From: an uncultured Gammaproteobacteria bacterium | Lineage (GTDB): Bacteria > Pseudomonadota > Gammaproteobacteria > Enterobacterales > Psychrobiaceae | Reading direction: 5' to 3' | Length of the DNA stretch: 50,305 nucleotides | NCBI GenBank assembly: GCA_913060565.1 | Contig: CAJXRU010000015.1 | Span: 1-50,305 of the forward strand | In this document: positions 36,568-44,304 of the stretch, one piece after another | How positions within the stretch are numbered: the stretch's first letter is position 1 | Layout of the letters: every line of letters starts with the position of its first letter | The notes under the pieces: model-generated | Database searches by the model: none | What the model saw: only the letters and a program-made list of their open reading frames with translations | Told to the model about the DNA's origin: nothing | Translations under genes and position numbers: made by a program

Positions 36568-36780
36568 ATGAAAAACTTCACTAAAAACTCCATCAAACAA
36601 ATCGTTAAATATGTAAAGATTTTCTTTGAAGGAACCCTTCGTGTAGAAAGCTTAGGTGTATTTAGTTTTCAGCAAGGACTGTTACAAGCCCCATCCGATG
36701 CGACGGAACAGCAGCATTCATTTGTCAGTAAAATTAATCAATTAATTAAATTACGCCAACCTGTAGCGCAATGGGAATAG
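36568..36780 (+). CDS. Small conserved-looking hypothetical protein
   Basis: A 70-residue basic protein starting MKNFTKNSIKQIVKYVKIFF, with the middle segment FEGTLRVESLGVFSFQQGLLQ and a C-terminal helix. No signal peptide and no transmembrane helix strong enough to call. I do not recognise the family. GGAA lies ten bases upstream of the ATG and a strong terminator follows 31 bp after the stop, which supports a real gene. The amphipathic first helix could bind membrane or nucleic acid; this is only speculation. Confidence 0.55.
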   Translation: MKNFTKNSIKQIVKYVKIFFEGTLRVESLGVFSFQQGLLQAPSDATEQQHSFVSKINQLIKLRQPVAQWE

Positions 36781-36811
36781 TTCATTTCCATATTCGCTAA
36801 TACAGCAAATA

Positions 36812-36839
36812 AAAAAGCCAATCTTATGATTGGCTTTTT
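36812..36839. terminator. Bidirectional terminator between the small gene and sulA
   Basis: A perfect 12-bp stem AAAAAGCCAATC / GATTGGCTTTTT with loop TTAT, between convergent genes. A textbook intrinsic terminator for either strand. Confidence 0.92.
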
Positions 36840-36860
36840 AGTTCTAATTATTCAATAAAT

Positions 36861-37409
36861 CTAGTGAATAGATCCACTACGGCGGTCAATACTGAGATGC
36901 TGATGACTTAATTGTTGGTTATAACAGTTAAGTTGAATTTGCGGCTGAGTGCTCGCTGTTGGCTTAAACAAAAATGTTAAGGCACTCGTGCGTTTTGCTG
37001 CTAATTGTAGACGTTTTAAATCACGATTATCAATTTCACCAGGCCAGCCTAATACTGCGCTTGAATTTCCAGACATCAGCGCTTGTTCCATTGCCCACAA
37101 GGCATCAACTTGATCCTTAGGGTGTACCAGTAATACGCGCGACGTATCTATTCCGTTACTTTCAAGGAGTGACTTTAAACCAATTTTAGGTGCGCCAACT
37201 AAGACGATCCAACGACCTTGCTCACTTAACTTGATTAACGTTGGCAATAAAATATCTAGTTGTTCGTTAATCGAATCTGCGCTAATCACTTCATTGATTG
37301 TTTGTGATTGCCAACCACCATGAGTGAGAGACTGATCAATATAATCAATACCTGAGCTCATTGAAAAACTGTGGTCGTTAAAGTTGCTGCTAATAACTAG
37401 TGATTTCAT
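36861..37409 (-). CDS. sulA: SulA-like cell division inhibitor
   Basis: A 182-residue protein encoded directly after lexA. The region from about 60 to 130 ([48 protein letters not shown]) has the RecA-like SulA pattern; SulA binds FtsZ and halts division during SOS. The start at 37409 overlaps the lexA stop (ATGA) and has GGAG seven bases upstream; the ATG at 37415 lies too close to that site. Cotranscription with lexA puts it under LexA control. Sequence divergence from E. coli SulA is large, so context adds much to the call. Confidence 0.82.
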   Translation of the reverse strand: MKSLVISSNFNDHSFSMSSGIDYIDQSLTHGGWQSQTINEVISADSINEQLDILLPTLIKLSEQGRWIVLVGAPKIGLKSLLESNGIDTSRVLLVHPKDQVDALWAMEQALMSGNSSAVLGWPGEIDNRDLKRLQLAAKRTSALTFLFKPTASTQPQIQLNCYNQQLSHQHLSIDRRSGSIH

Positions 37410-38029
37410 TGCCATGCTCCATTTCTGATAACACCAACAGCTAATCCCTCAATCTCAACTGATTGATATTCTAAATCTACAACGATGGTTGAAAATTCTG
37501 GATTCTCTGGGTGTAGTAAGATTTTATTTGCTTGCTTCTCGAAACGTTTAACTGTTACATCGTCTTCAACACGGGCAACAACAACTTGTCCTTCACGAAC
37601 TTGATTTGTTTTATGAACAGCTAGTAAATCACCGTCCATAATGCCGATATCTTTCATACTTTCACCATTGACACGCAGTAAATAATCGGCGCTTGGATGA
37701 AACATATTTGGGTCAACTTGATAATGAGCTTCAACATGCTCTTGCGCTAAAATTGGTTCACCTGCGGCGACTTGACCAATTAAAGGTAGGCCTGCTTCTG
37801 GTGCAGGGTCGTTGGCAGCTTCTATTAATCTAATGCCACGTGATGTGCCAGGGATAATTTCAATAGCCCCTTTTTTTGCGAGAGCTTTTAAATGTTCTTC
37901 TGCGGCATTGGCTGATCTGAACCCTAACTGTTTAGCAATTTCAGCACGAGTAGGTGGCATGCCAGTCATGGAAATATTATCTTTGATGAGCTGTAAAATT
38001 TCTGCTTGTCTATTCGTTAATTTTTTCAT
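37406..38029 (-). CDS. lexA: LexA repressor
   Basis: A 207-residue SOS repressor. N-terminal winged helix [15 protein letters not shown]...[15 protein letters not shown] with recognition helix [13 protein letters not shown]-terminal S24 domain with self-cleavage bond Ala89-Gly90 (QVAAGEP), nucleophile S124 (NGESM) and K161 (VTVKRF). The ATG at 38029 is chosen by homology to E. coli LexA and by AAAGG seven bases upstream; an in-frame start at 38044 would add five residues. Two LexA boxes in its promoter show autoregulation. It is cotranscribed with sulA. Confidence 0.97.
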   Translation of the reverse strand: MKKLTNRQAEILQLIKDNISMTGMPPTRAEIAKQLGFRSANAAEEHLKALAKKGAIEIIPGTSRGIRLIEAANDPAPEAGLPLIGQVAAGEPILAQEHVEAHYQVDPNMFHPSADYLLRVNGESMKDIGIMDGDLLAVHKTNQVREGQVVVARVEDDVTVKRFEKQANKILLHPENPEFSTIVVDLEYQSVEIEGLAVGVIRNGAWQ

Positions 38030-38062
38030 GCTGATGCCTTTCACTGGATATATTTAATTAAA

Positions 38063-38078
38063 CTGTTTTTCTATACAG
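38063..38078 (-). promoter_or_regulatory. LexA box 1 of the lexA promoter
   Basis: CTGTTTTTCTATACAG, an exact CTGT-N8-ACAG match, flanked by AA and TA. It lies 34 bp before the lexA ATG. Confidence 0.93.
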
Positions 38079-38082
38079 TATC

Positions 38083-38098
38083 CTGTCAGTATATACAG
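38083..38098 (-). promoter_or_regulatory. LexA box 2 of the lexA promoter
   Basis: CTGTCAGTATATACAG, an exact match to CTGT-N8-ACAG, 20 bp from the first box (two helical turns) as in E. coli lexA. It covers the predicted -10 element. Confidence 0.93.
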
Positions 38099-38115
38099 TA
38101 AAAATTGTTGTGCAA
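38088..38115 (-). promoter_or_regulatory. Predicted lexA promoter
   Basis: On the minus strand TTGCAC (38115-38110), a 16-bp spacer and TATACT (38093-38088) resemble a sigma-70 promoter; the -10 sits inside LexA box 2. Confidence 0.6.
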
Positions 38116-38434
38116 GGATTAATCAGTATTTGTACTGATTTTTTTCTCTTGTCATCTAAGGTATTAGCGGTTTATTACTAGGTTATTAAAATTAAATCGT
38201 TATTAAGTTGTTGATAATAATTGTTTTAGCCGTTTATCAGTTGCTGAGTTTTGGTTCGTTAAAAAATAGAAAACTCGGTAGATTTAGAAATTAAAAGACG
38301 GGAAAGTTGTTTGACATTATTCGTGTACAGTACTTTTATTGGTTATTTATACAGTAAATTATTCACACAATAAAAAAGCAGAAATGGCTAGATGCTTCTA
38401 TTGTTTAATAAAGTAAATAAATTCAGGGATGATA
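38101..38434. other. Intergenic region between lexA and a small lipoprotein gene
   Basis: About 330 bp of AT-rich DNA without an ORF. A sigma-70-like promoter toward the lipoprotein gene is possible (TTGACA at 38311-38316, 17-bp spacer, TTTTAT at 38334-38339). Two TACAGTA half-sites (38326-38332 and 38350-38356) resemble half LexA boxes, but neither has a good CTGT partner. Confidence 0.45.
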
Positions 38435-38746
38435 ATGAGAAAAAATGATGTGCTAGTAATAGCCGCTTTGACTTTGTTAGTGTCGGGTTGTGTAGCGCCT
38501 AATAGTGATCAACAAGATATACGAACTGTAAATTATAGTGAATTGTCTTGTGAACAAATCGATCTAACCTTTACCAATTACCAAGCCATGATTAAATCAA
38601 GTAACGTGATTACGGACCTGATTTCACTTGCCAGTCCAAGTGCTGGAATGGTCGCCAATAAAACAAAATCTTCAGCGGAATTAATCTATGAACAAGCGAG
38701 GATTACTGCTGCACCCATTGCGCTAGCAAAGGGTTGTGATTTTTAA
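38435..38746 (+). CDS. Small lipoprotein of unknown function
   Basis: A 103-residue protein with a basic start (MRKNDVLVIAALTLLVSGC), lipobox VSGC and predicted lipidated Cys19; the mature part has a short Ser/Thr segment and a hydrophobic stretch (LISLASPSAGMVAN) and one further pair of cysteines. No family recognised. I chose the ATG at 38435 because AGGG lies six bases before it; the ATG at 38429 abuts that site. The stop overlaps the convergent reductase gene by four bases. Confidence 0.72.
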   Translation: MRKNDVLVIAALTLLVSGCVAPNSDQQDIRTVNYSELSCEQIDLTFTNYQAMIKSSNVITDLISLASPSAGMVANKTKSSAELIYEQARITAAPIALAKGCDF

Positions 38747-39684
38747 TAGCCACTTTTCCTGTCTACCACAGTGGGTAATATGCCTGATTCTCGATAGTGA
38801 CGAATATTATCGGCGACAATTAATACTGCTGAATCATTGTTAGTTGGTGCAGATATATGGGGCAATACCGTTATCTTTGGGTGTTGCCATAGCTCAGATT
38901 CTTGAGGCAGAGGTTCGATATCAAATACATCAAGTACGGCATGGCTTAGGTGTTCAATGTCTAATAATGCTAGCAGGCCATTAGTATCGACAATACCGCC
39001 ACGAGAGAAATTAATGACGTTGGCGCCCTGTGGTAATTGACTTAATGTGTCTTCATTTAATAAATGCTGGGTGCTTGGTGTTAGTGGCAACAAAGAAATA
39101 AGGATATCGGTGTCGGCAAGCATGTCTGATAGTCCTTGCTCGCCGCTATAACAACTGACGTTATCGATGTTTTTCAGAGTTCTTGTCCAACAACTTAATT
39201 GATAATCGAGTTTACCTAGCAATGATAGTGAGGCCAAGCCAAGTTCACCAGCGCCAAGTACACTGACTCGAATGTTTTTGGAATTAATATTGGGGAGTTG
39301 TCGCCATTGGTTTTGGCGCTGTTGTAGATGATAGTGCGGTAAATTACGCTGTAAATAGAGGGTCCAAGTCAGTACTGATTCGGCCATTGATTGAGCAAGT
39401 GTTGGGTCGATTAATCGCACAAGTTTAATGTTAGGGGATAGATCAGCACTTAATAGACGTTCGACACCAGCCCATAGACTTTGGATCCAAACAAGATTGG
39501 GAAACCTAGCGACAACGGCAGGATCTGGATTAGCAACGATAGCAATATCAACGGCTTTCGCTGCTTCATCTGTTAGTTCACTGGGTAAGAAAATGTCTTC
39601 ATTGCTAAGCTGCGCTCGCAACATAGCTAACCACGTTTGTTGTTCATTGCTTGCTAACTCACTAATAAAAACAATCTTACTCAT
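38743..39684 (-). CDS. D-2-hydroxyacid dehydrogenase, GhrA-like
   Basis: A 313-residue NAD(P)-dependent reductase of the 2-hydroxyacid family, closest in layout to GhrA glyoxylate/hydroxypyruvate reductase (312). The Rossmann motif is VLGAGELGLASLSLL (about 143-157); catalytic Arg is in NFSRGGIVD, the acid in DIEPLP and the His in LPHISAP. The ribosome site AGGAT precedes the ATG. It is last gene of a three-gene unit, 5 bp after the VOC gene. Confidence 0.86.
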   Translation of the reverse strand: MSKIVFISELASNEQQTWLAMLRAQLSNEDIFLPSELTDEAAKAVDIAIVANPDPAVVARFPNLVWIQSLWAGVERLLSADLSPNIKLVRLIDPTLAQSMAESVLTWTLYLQRNLPHYHLQQRQNQWRQLPNINSKNIRVSVLGAGELGLASLSLLGKLDYQLSCWTRTLKNIDNVSCYSGEQGLSDMLADTDILISLLPLTPSTQHLLNEDTLSQLPQGANVINFSRGGIVDTNGLLALLDIEHLSHAVLDVFDIEPLPQESELWQHPKITVLPHISAPTNNDSAVLIVADNIRHYRESGILPTVVDRKSGY

Positions 39685-39689
39685 ATATC

Positions 39690-40163
39690 CTACTTTTTAG
39701 GGCGATATGAAAACTCTAAACGATTGCCACTTGGCTCTCTGATCATCATATGCATTGTTGGGCCACCATACGCGAGCTCTGGTGCAAACTCAACGATAAC
39801 ACCATCGACATTTTTTATGCGCTCAAACAACACATTTAATCTCTCTAACGACTCAACAGTAAAGGCTAGGTGATGTAAGCCAACGTTGTTTTTACGGTTA
39901 AAAGTGACGGTTTTTTTAGGATCTTTGGTTTGCCATAAAGTTAAAAACATTTTGCCGTCTGATACGAATTTTGCTGGATATTTTTCATCGCCGCCAACGA
40001 GTTTCCATTGCAAAGTGTCAGTAAAGAAGCTGGCAGATTTTTCAAGATTAGACACCGTTAAACCAACGTGATTGAAACCTGATGTTAAAGGCTTTTTGTC
40101 GTCGTTGGCGTGTGCAGTAAAACTTGCGGCTAAAATGATTAATGCGCTAATAAGTTGTTTCAT
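39690..40163 (-). CDS. Exported VOC (glyoxalase/bleomycin-resistance) family protein
   Basis: A 157-residue protein with a signal peptide (ISALIILAASFTAHA) and one VOC module: GFNHVGLTVSNLEKSASFF, then LHHLAFTVESLERL and MIREPSGNRLEFSYR. Metal ligands expected for the fold are His in NHVG, His in LHHLA and Glu in RLEFS. VOC proteins range from glyoxalase to dioxygenases; a periplasmic location is unusual for glyoxalase I, so the substrate is unknown. It sits between the hydrolase-OsmC gene (8 bp) and the reductase gene (5 bp). Confidence 0.8.
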   Translation of the reverse strand: MKQLISALIILAASFTAHANDDKKPLTSGFNHVGLTVSNLEKSASFFTDTLQWKLVGGDEKYPAKFVSDGKMFLTLWQTKDPKKTVTFNRKNNVGLHHLAFTVESLERLNVLFERIKNVDGVIVEFAPELAYGGPTMHMMIREPSGNRLEFSYRPKK

Positions 40164-40171
40164 GGTGTTCT

Positions 40172-41407
40172 CTAGTTAATTAATGTACTGGTAATTGAAA
40201 GGTTGCCGTGTAGCGTTTTGTGTACCGGACATTTGTCGGCAATTTCCATTAAACGCTGACGCTGAGCATCAGTTAAATCGCCTTTTAGTGATATCTCACG
40301 AGATATCACTTCGAGTAATTGTGGCTTTTCGTCTTCACAGTCTTGGCAATCTTTGACATGGCTACGACTGTGAGACAAGGTGACTGATACGTCATCTAAC
40401 GGTAATTTTTTGCGATTGGCGTACATGCGAATTGTCATTGAGGTACAAGCGCCAACGCTGGCGAGTAATTGCTCATAGGGATCAGGTCCTAAATTATCAC
40501 CGCCAAAATCTAATGGCTCATCACTAAGCCAATAGTGATTGTCACTGTGAATGTCTCGCGTGAATTGTTTATTACGCTCGTTAACCATTACATGGCCGCG
40601 TGGCACAGCAGACTCTTGAGCAGAGGTACTGAATTGCTCTGCGGGTAAATAACGGGTTGCCCAAGTCGCTATTGTAGTGGCAACATACTCAGCGTCATCT
40701 TTATTCGTTAATAAGTGATCGGCATTGTCTAAGGTAACGAAGGATTTCGGGTGTTTCGCCTGACGATAAATTTTCTCGGCTTCGTTAATTGATACCGTCT
40801 GATCCATTGGCGAATGGAAAATCAATAGCGCCTTTTTAAGCGATGAAATATGGTCAGAATCTTGGTCTCGCAAATCATCTAAAAACTGTTTTTTAATCAC
40901 AAAAGGACGACCTGCTAAGTTAACGTCTGCCTGACCGTGTTCGTCGATCTCATCAACGTGGACAGCGAAGTTTTTAATAACATGCTCTGCGTTGCTTGGT
41001 GCGGCAATAGTTACAACACCCAAGGCTTCTGGTACGTGTTGTGCGGCTTTTAACACGGCGGCGCCACCAAGACTATGACCGACTAAAATACTCGGGGCTT
41101 GATATTCATTTCGCAGAAAATCAGCCGCTGACACGAGATCGGCAATATTTGACGAGAAGTTAGTATTGGAGAAATCACCATCGCTGTTACCAAGGCCGGT
41201 AAAATCAAAACGCAATACGCCAAAACCTCGGGCTACAAGTGCGCGTGCAATGCGTGATGCCGCCGCAATGTCTTTGCCACAGGTAAAACAGTGGGCAAAT
41301 AATACAAAAGCAGTTGGTGAAGTGCTTGGTAATTCTAATAAGCCATTAAGCTGTAAATTTTGCTCACTGGCGGCAGCGGGAAATTGAACCTTGATACGCT
41401 TGCTCAT
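40172..41407 (-). CDS. Fusion of alpha/beta hydrolase and OsmC peroxidase
   Basis: A 411-residue cytoplasmic protein with two domains. Residues about 20-255 are an alpha/beta hydrolase (nucleophile S112 in GHSLGG; His in NADHLL). Residues about 270-405 are an OsmC/YhfA domain with C321 (VGACTSM) and C393 (KCPVHK), the pair used to reduce organic hydroperoxides with thiols. An extra CQDCED motif at 354-358 is present. This fusion is known in proteobacteria. AGGAT precedes the ATG. It is first gene of its operon, and a MITE-like repeat begins 27 bp upstream. Confidence 0.88.
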   Translation of the reverse strand: MSKRIKVQFPAAASEQNLQLNGLLELPSTSPTAFVLFAHCFTCGKDIAAASRIARALVARGFGVLRFDFTGLGNSDGDFSNTNFSSNIADLVSAADFLRNEYQAPSILVGHSLGGAAVLKAAQHVPEALGVVTIAAPSNAEHVIKNFAVHVDEIDEHGQADVNLAGRPFVIKKQFLDDLRDQDSDHISSLKKALLIFHSPMDQTVSINEAEKIYRQAKHPKSFVTLDNADHLLTNKDDAEYVATTIATWATRYLPAEQFSTSAQESAVPRGHVMVNERNKQFTRDIHSDNHYWLSDEPLDFGGDNLGPDPYEQLLASVGACTSMTIRMYANRKKLPLDDVSVTLSHSRSHVKDCQDCEDEKPQLLEVISREISLKGDLTDAQRQRLMEIADKCPVHKTLHGNLSITSTLIN

Positions 41408-41433
41408 CGATACATCCTATCTGGTCTGATAAA

Positions 41434-41595
41434 ATACCAATTGCAATAACTCTTTGCTCATTTTTCACGATCTAAATGGATGATAATTTCGTAATTTATT
41501 TCTTAAATAGAACAACTATTTATTAAAATAAATGCCTTATTCTAATCCATTTATCTACGTTACAAAATTGATCACATAATTAATACAATTGGTAT
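41434..41595. repeat. MITE-like long imperfect palindrome with terminal ATACCAATTG repeats
   Basis: A 162-bp non-coding element bounded by perfect 10-bp inverted repeats, ATACCAATTG (41434-41443) and CAATTGGTAT (41586-41595). The arms are partly complementary along their whole length: TAAATGGAT near 41473 pairs with ATCCATTTA near 41545, and the centre is AAATAG-AACAA-CTATTT (41505-41521). It could fold as one long hairpin. From memory, similar ATACCAATT-bounded repeats are common between genes in marine Alteromonadales. Confidence 0.75.
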
Positions 41596-41648
41596 GAGTT
41601 AATAAAGACCCTAACATGGACAAAATGTATTCGTCATTGTGTAATTAA

Positions 41649-41686
41649 AATCATGCCGCGGCTTAGCGCATTTCCGCAGCATGATT
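41649..41686 (-). terminator. Hairpin terminator after the esterase-TPR gene
   Basis: AATCATGC-C-GCGG pairs with CCGC-A-GCATGATT (12 of 13 bp), 12-nt loop; the minus strand continues TTTTAATTA. It lies 13 bp past the stop. Confidence 0.8.
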
Positions 41687-41698
41687 GAAGACTTACAT

Positions 41699-42964
41699 TT
41701 AAGAGGACTTCTTTGCTACTCGCGTTTTAAAGTCATTGAGCATTTGAGTGAAAAACTCAAACCGAGGATCTTTTAATCGTTTAGCGATACCAACCGCTTG
41801 CAAGTGAGCTGCTAGCGCTAAATCGTCTTTACCAACGCTTTCATATGCATCAGCCAAGCTATCAAATGCATTGGCTTCATTGGGGCTAAGTTTGGTCCAG
41901 CGCTTGAATATGTCGATAGCCTCTACATTTCGCTCTTGTCCCAACAAGTTGTAACCAATACCCCTAAAGCTGTTCACATTGCGTTGAAGATCAGGCTCTG
42001 GATAAATACGGTAGCCATATTTTTTAGACAAATCGGCATAGTAATCATCGATCTTACTTAGCGCATTGCCTTTTTCCTTGGTGATATTTCTAAATTGGGC
42101 TAATTCGTCGTTAGGAAATGAAAACTTGATGGCTGATAGTAGCCCTGGAATTGCCATTGGGTAATGTTTAAATCCAGCAATGTGTTCGATCTTTGATTTA
42201 AAGTTTTTACTGTTGAATGGCGCTAAACGCTTTTTAAGTTCGGCAGCATTAGTGGCTTGATTAGGGTTATCATCGCCATCACTCAGCGCTGATGAAATAT
42301 ATAGGTAGCCTTTGCGATTTGGATTATTACGCAAATGGTTGACCAAGGTGTCGATAAAGTCAGTTTCTTTATCATAACCTAAGCTAAAGATATCAATCGC
42401 GGCAAATAGATAGTGTGCATTAAAAAGATCGGGTTCATTAATTAGCGTATGCAGTGCCATAATAGCAGACGGCGACATGCCAATGAGTACGCGAAAATCG
42501 TTGGTACGGTAGTTTTTATCAATATAAGGCACTAATTCATCGCGCATAAATGCCATGTATTCGTCAATTTTATTTGGCGTGTTACCAAGGTTCCACTCAG
42601 AATCTTTTACTTCTACTTTCGGCAAGTAGCGCCAAATATTAGGTGTGTGTAGTGCTACGACAATAGATTTAGGCATTGCCGCTGTATTGCTTAGATGACT
42701 AACAACACCGTTCACGCCCTGAGAAAGTGTCCAGCCATCCAATGTATACACCACCGGATAACGTACATTTTCTCCCGTTTTTTCATATCCCTTAGGTAAG
42801 TAAACATCGATAACATGGTCACGTTTGAGCGCTTGTGAGGTGAGGGTGATTTTTTTACCGTAAGTTAATGGCTCAGAAACAGCCTTGGTTATGCTAGCCA
42901 TGGTTTGACTACTAAAACTTAAAACAGCCGTCATGGCTATGCCTAAATAAAAGTGTTTTAACAT
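41699..42964 (-). CDS. Exported esterase (esterase D/PF00756 family) with C-terminal TPR
   Basis: With the ATG at 42964 the protein has 421 residues. A signal peptide (AMTAVLSFSSQTMA) is followed by a putative esterase domain (about 25-290: PVVYTLDGWTL; nucleophile serine in IGMSPSA; His in GFKHYPM) and a helical tail with TPR-like units (YNLLGQERNVEAIDIFKRW; SLADAYESVGKDDLALAAH). Family members include enterochelin/ferri-siderophore esterases and S-formylglutathione hydrolase; substrate here is unknown. AAAGGAAA precedes the chosen start; 31 further in-frame upstream codons would disrupt the signal peptide. A strong inverted repeat lies just upstream. Confidence 0.82.
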   Translation of the reverse strand: MLKHFYLGIAMTAVLSFSSQTMASITKAVSEPLTYGKKITLTSQALKRDHVIDVYLPKGYEKTGENVRYPVVYTLDGWTLSQGVNGVVSHLSNTAAMPKSIVVALHTPNIWRYLPKVEVKDSEWNLGNTPNKIDEYMAFMRDELVPYIDKNYRTNDFRVLIGMSPSAIMALHTLINEPDLFNAHYLFAAIDIFSLGYDKETDFIDTLVNHLRNNPNRKGYLYISSALSDGDDNPNQATNAAELKKRLAPFNSKNFKSKIEHIAGFKHYPMAIPGLLSAIKFSFPNDELAQFRNITKEKGNALSKIDDYYADLSKKYGYRIYPEPDLQRNVNSFRGIGYNLLGQERNVEAIDIFKRWTKLSPNEANAFDSLADAYESVGKDDLALAAHLQAVGIAKRLKDPRFEFFTQMLNDFKTRVAKKSS

Positions 42965-42980
42965 GAGATTTCCTTTTGTG

Positions 42981-43010
42981 AATTTATAGTTCGCAGCGAT
43001 ACTATAAATT
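42981..43010 (-). promoter_or_regulatory. Inverted repeat upstream of the esterase gene
   Basis: AATTTATAGT and ACTATAAATT are perfect 10-bp arms; the 10-bp centre TCGCAGCGAT adds TCGC-A-GCGA, giving a nearly continuous 30-bp palindrome. It ends 17 bp before the ATG, so it is an operator or a 5'-UTR hairpin. Confidence 0.65.
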
Positions 43011-43127
43011 TGTATGTTAAAACACCTGACGATGAGCTGATTTTTTACTGATTTCATGCTGAATCAATGGTTTAGTAATGATATGGTGTGATGACTACAT
43101 GAGGGATATGAAAGAGATAATTAGGCG

Positions 43128-43973
43128 ATGACATTCATAAAATTCAAATTTAGCATGCTGTTATTACTGCAATTAACCGTGAGCAATCTAGCTTTTAGCC
43201 AGCAAAACATTACTAAACTATCAACGAAGGATTGCAAAAAGTTACAACAAAATAAGGTCATCACGAAAAGCAATCCAATTGCGTGTTCTCGATTGTCATT
43301 AGTAACTTTTAGTCATAGAAATGATCATGGAACAATACACGATGACGGACAACTAGTGGTGTTAGATGTCATCGCTGCTCAAGTCGTAAAATTAACAGCC
43401 GCGCTAACTCAACAAGGTTTTATGATTGAAAAAGCACAACCTATGGAGCGCTATTTAGGTGATGATAAACGCTCGATGACTGACAATAATACATCGGCTT
43501 TCAATGGGCGTGCTATTACTAATGGCAAGCGTTGGTCACTACATGCTTATGGCGTTGCTGTTGATATTAATCCTGTGCAAAATCCATTCATTGATATTGG
43601 CAAAGACGGTACAGCAGTGGTGAGTCCAACACAAAGTGCACGTTATGCTATGAATCGTCTAAATGAGCGAGTGGGCAAGCAACCACGCCAAGACATGGCA
43701 GAAGATGTTGTCGATCTTTTTGCACAGCACGGTTTTTTTATTTGGGGCGGCGACTGGAATTACCCCATTGATTATCAGCATTTTCAGGTGGGGCCACGTC
43801 GATTTGTCGAGCGCTTGATTTCATTGCCACAGCAACAAGCACGTGTATTGTTCGAACAGAAAATAACTTTGTATCGTCGATGCCAAAAAGAAAATAAAAC
43901 AATAAAAAAACTAAAACGCCGCGCGCACTGTGCAAACACCGTTATCCAACATATGAAGAAACCACATGTTTAG
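43128..43973 (+). CDS. Exported M15-family peptidase (VanY/L,D-carboxypeptidase-like)
   Basis: A 281-residue protein with a signal peptide (MLLLLQLTVSNLAFSQQ) and an M15 zinc peptidase domain. Zinc ligands are visible: His and Asp in SLHAYGVAVDINP (HxxxxxxD spacing) and His in DYQHFQV; WGGDWNYPIDYQHF is typical of the peptidase M15_4 group. It probably trims peptidoglycan peptides in the periplasm. The C-terminus is basic (KKLKRRAHC). Its 3' end overlaps the next small gene by 8 bp, so the two are likely cotranscribed. Confidence 0.83.
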   Translation: MTFIKFKFSMLLLLQLTVSNLAFSQQNITKLSTKDCKKLQQNKVITKSNPIACSRLSLVTFSHRNDHGTIHDDGQLVVLDVIAAQVVKLTAALTQQGFMIEKAQPMERYLGDDKRSMTDNNTSAFNGRAITNGKRWSLHAYGVAVDINPVQNPFIDIGKDGTAVVSPTQSARYAMNRLNERVGKQPRQDMAEDVVDLFAQHGFFIWGGDWNYPIDYQHFQVGPRRFVERLISLPQQQARVLFEQKITLYRRCQKENKTIKKLKRRAHCANTVIQHMKKPHV

Positions 43974-44196
43974 GCAAGAGATTGAATCGACGACTTGTGT
44001 CAGATGCGAGCTCGAATATCCAACCCGTAATCAACAATGCCATCATTGCGTTGGCTTGGATGATATTGATGCCTCGACATTAAAATCGCGAATGAGAAAT
44101 AAGTTAGTTGCTCACAATAGTAAACTTAGCCGACAAATGATTATCGGCTTTGTGATTGTTGTTAACGTAATTTTGGTCGCCTTATTGATAGTCTAG
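43966..44196 (+). CDS. Small zinc-ribbon-like membrane protein
   Basis: A 76-residue protein with two CxxC pairs (CVRC at 11-14 and CHHC at 25-28, 10 residues apart), like a zinc ribbon, then a basic linker and one C-terminal transmembrane helix (MIIGFVIVVNVILVALLIV). The zinc ribbon would sit in the cytoplasm if the tail is inserted as predicted. No family recognised. It overlaps the M15 peptidase gene by 8 bp, indicating translational coupling. Confidence 0.68.
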   Translation: MFRQEIESTTCVRCELEYPTRNQQCHHCVGLDDIDASTLKSRMRNKLVAHNSKLSRQMIIGFVIVVNVILVALLIV

Positions 44197-44235
44197 TGCT
44201 CAGTTTTTACCGAATAATTTGCTAGTCAAACAAAA

Positions 44236-44250
44236 CGGAATGTTATTCCG
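44236..44250. promoter_or_regulatory. Palindrome CGGAAT-GTT-ATTCCG upstream of the TetR gene
   Basis: A perfect 6-bp-arm inverted repeat with 3-bp centre, 54 bp before the TetR ATG, followed by ATTTTTAG. It fits either a TetR autoregulatory operator or an intrinsic terminator of the preceding gene. Confidence 0.55.
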
Positions 44251-44304
44251 ATTTTTAGTTTTGTCTGTTATTATCTCGTTTTCAATAGAGCTAGAAATTG
44301 AAAT

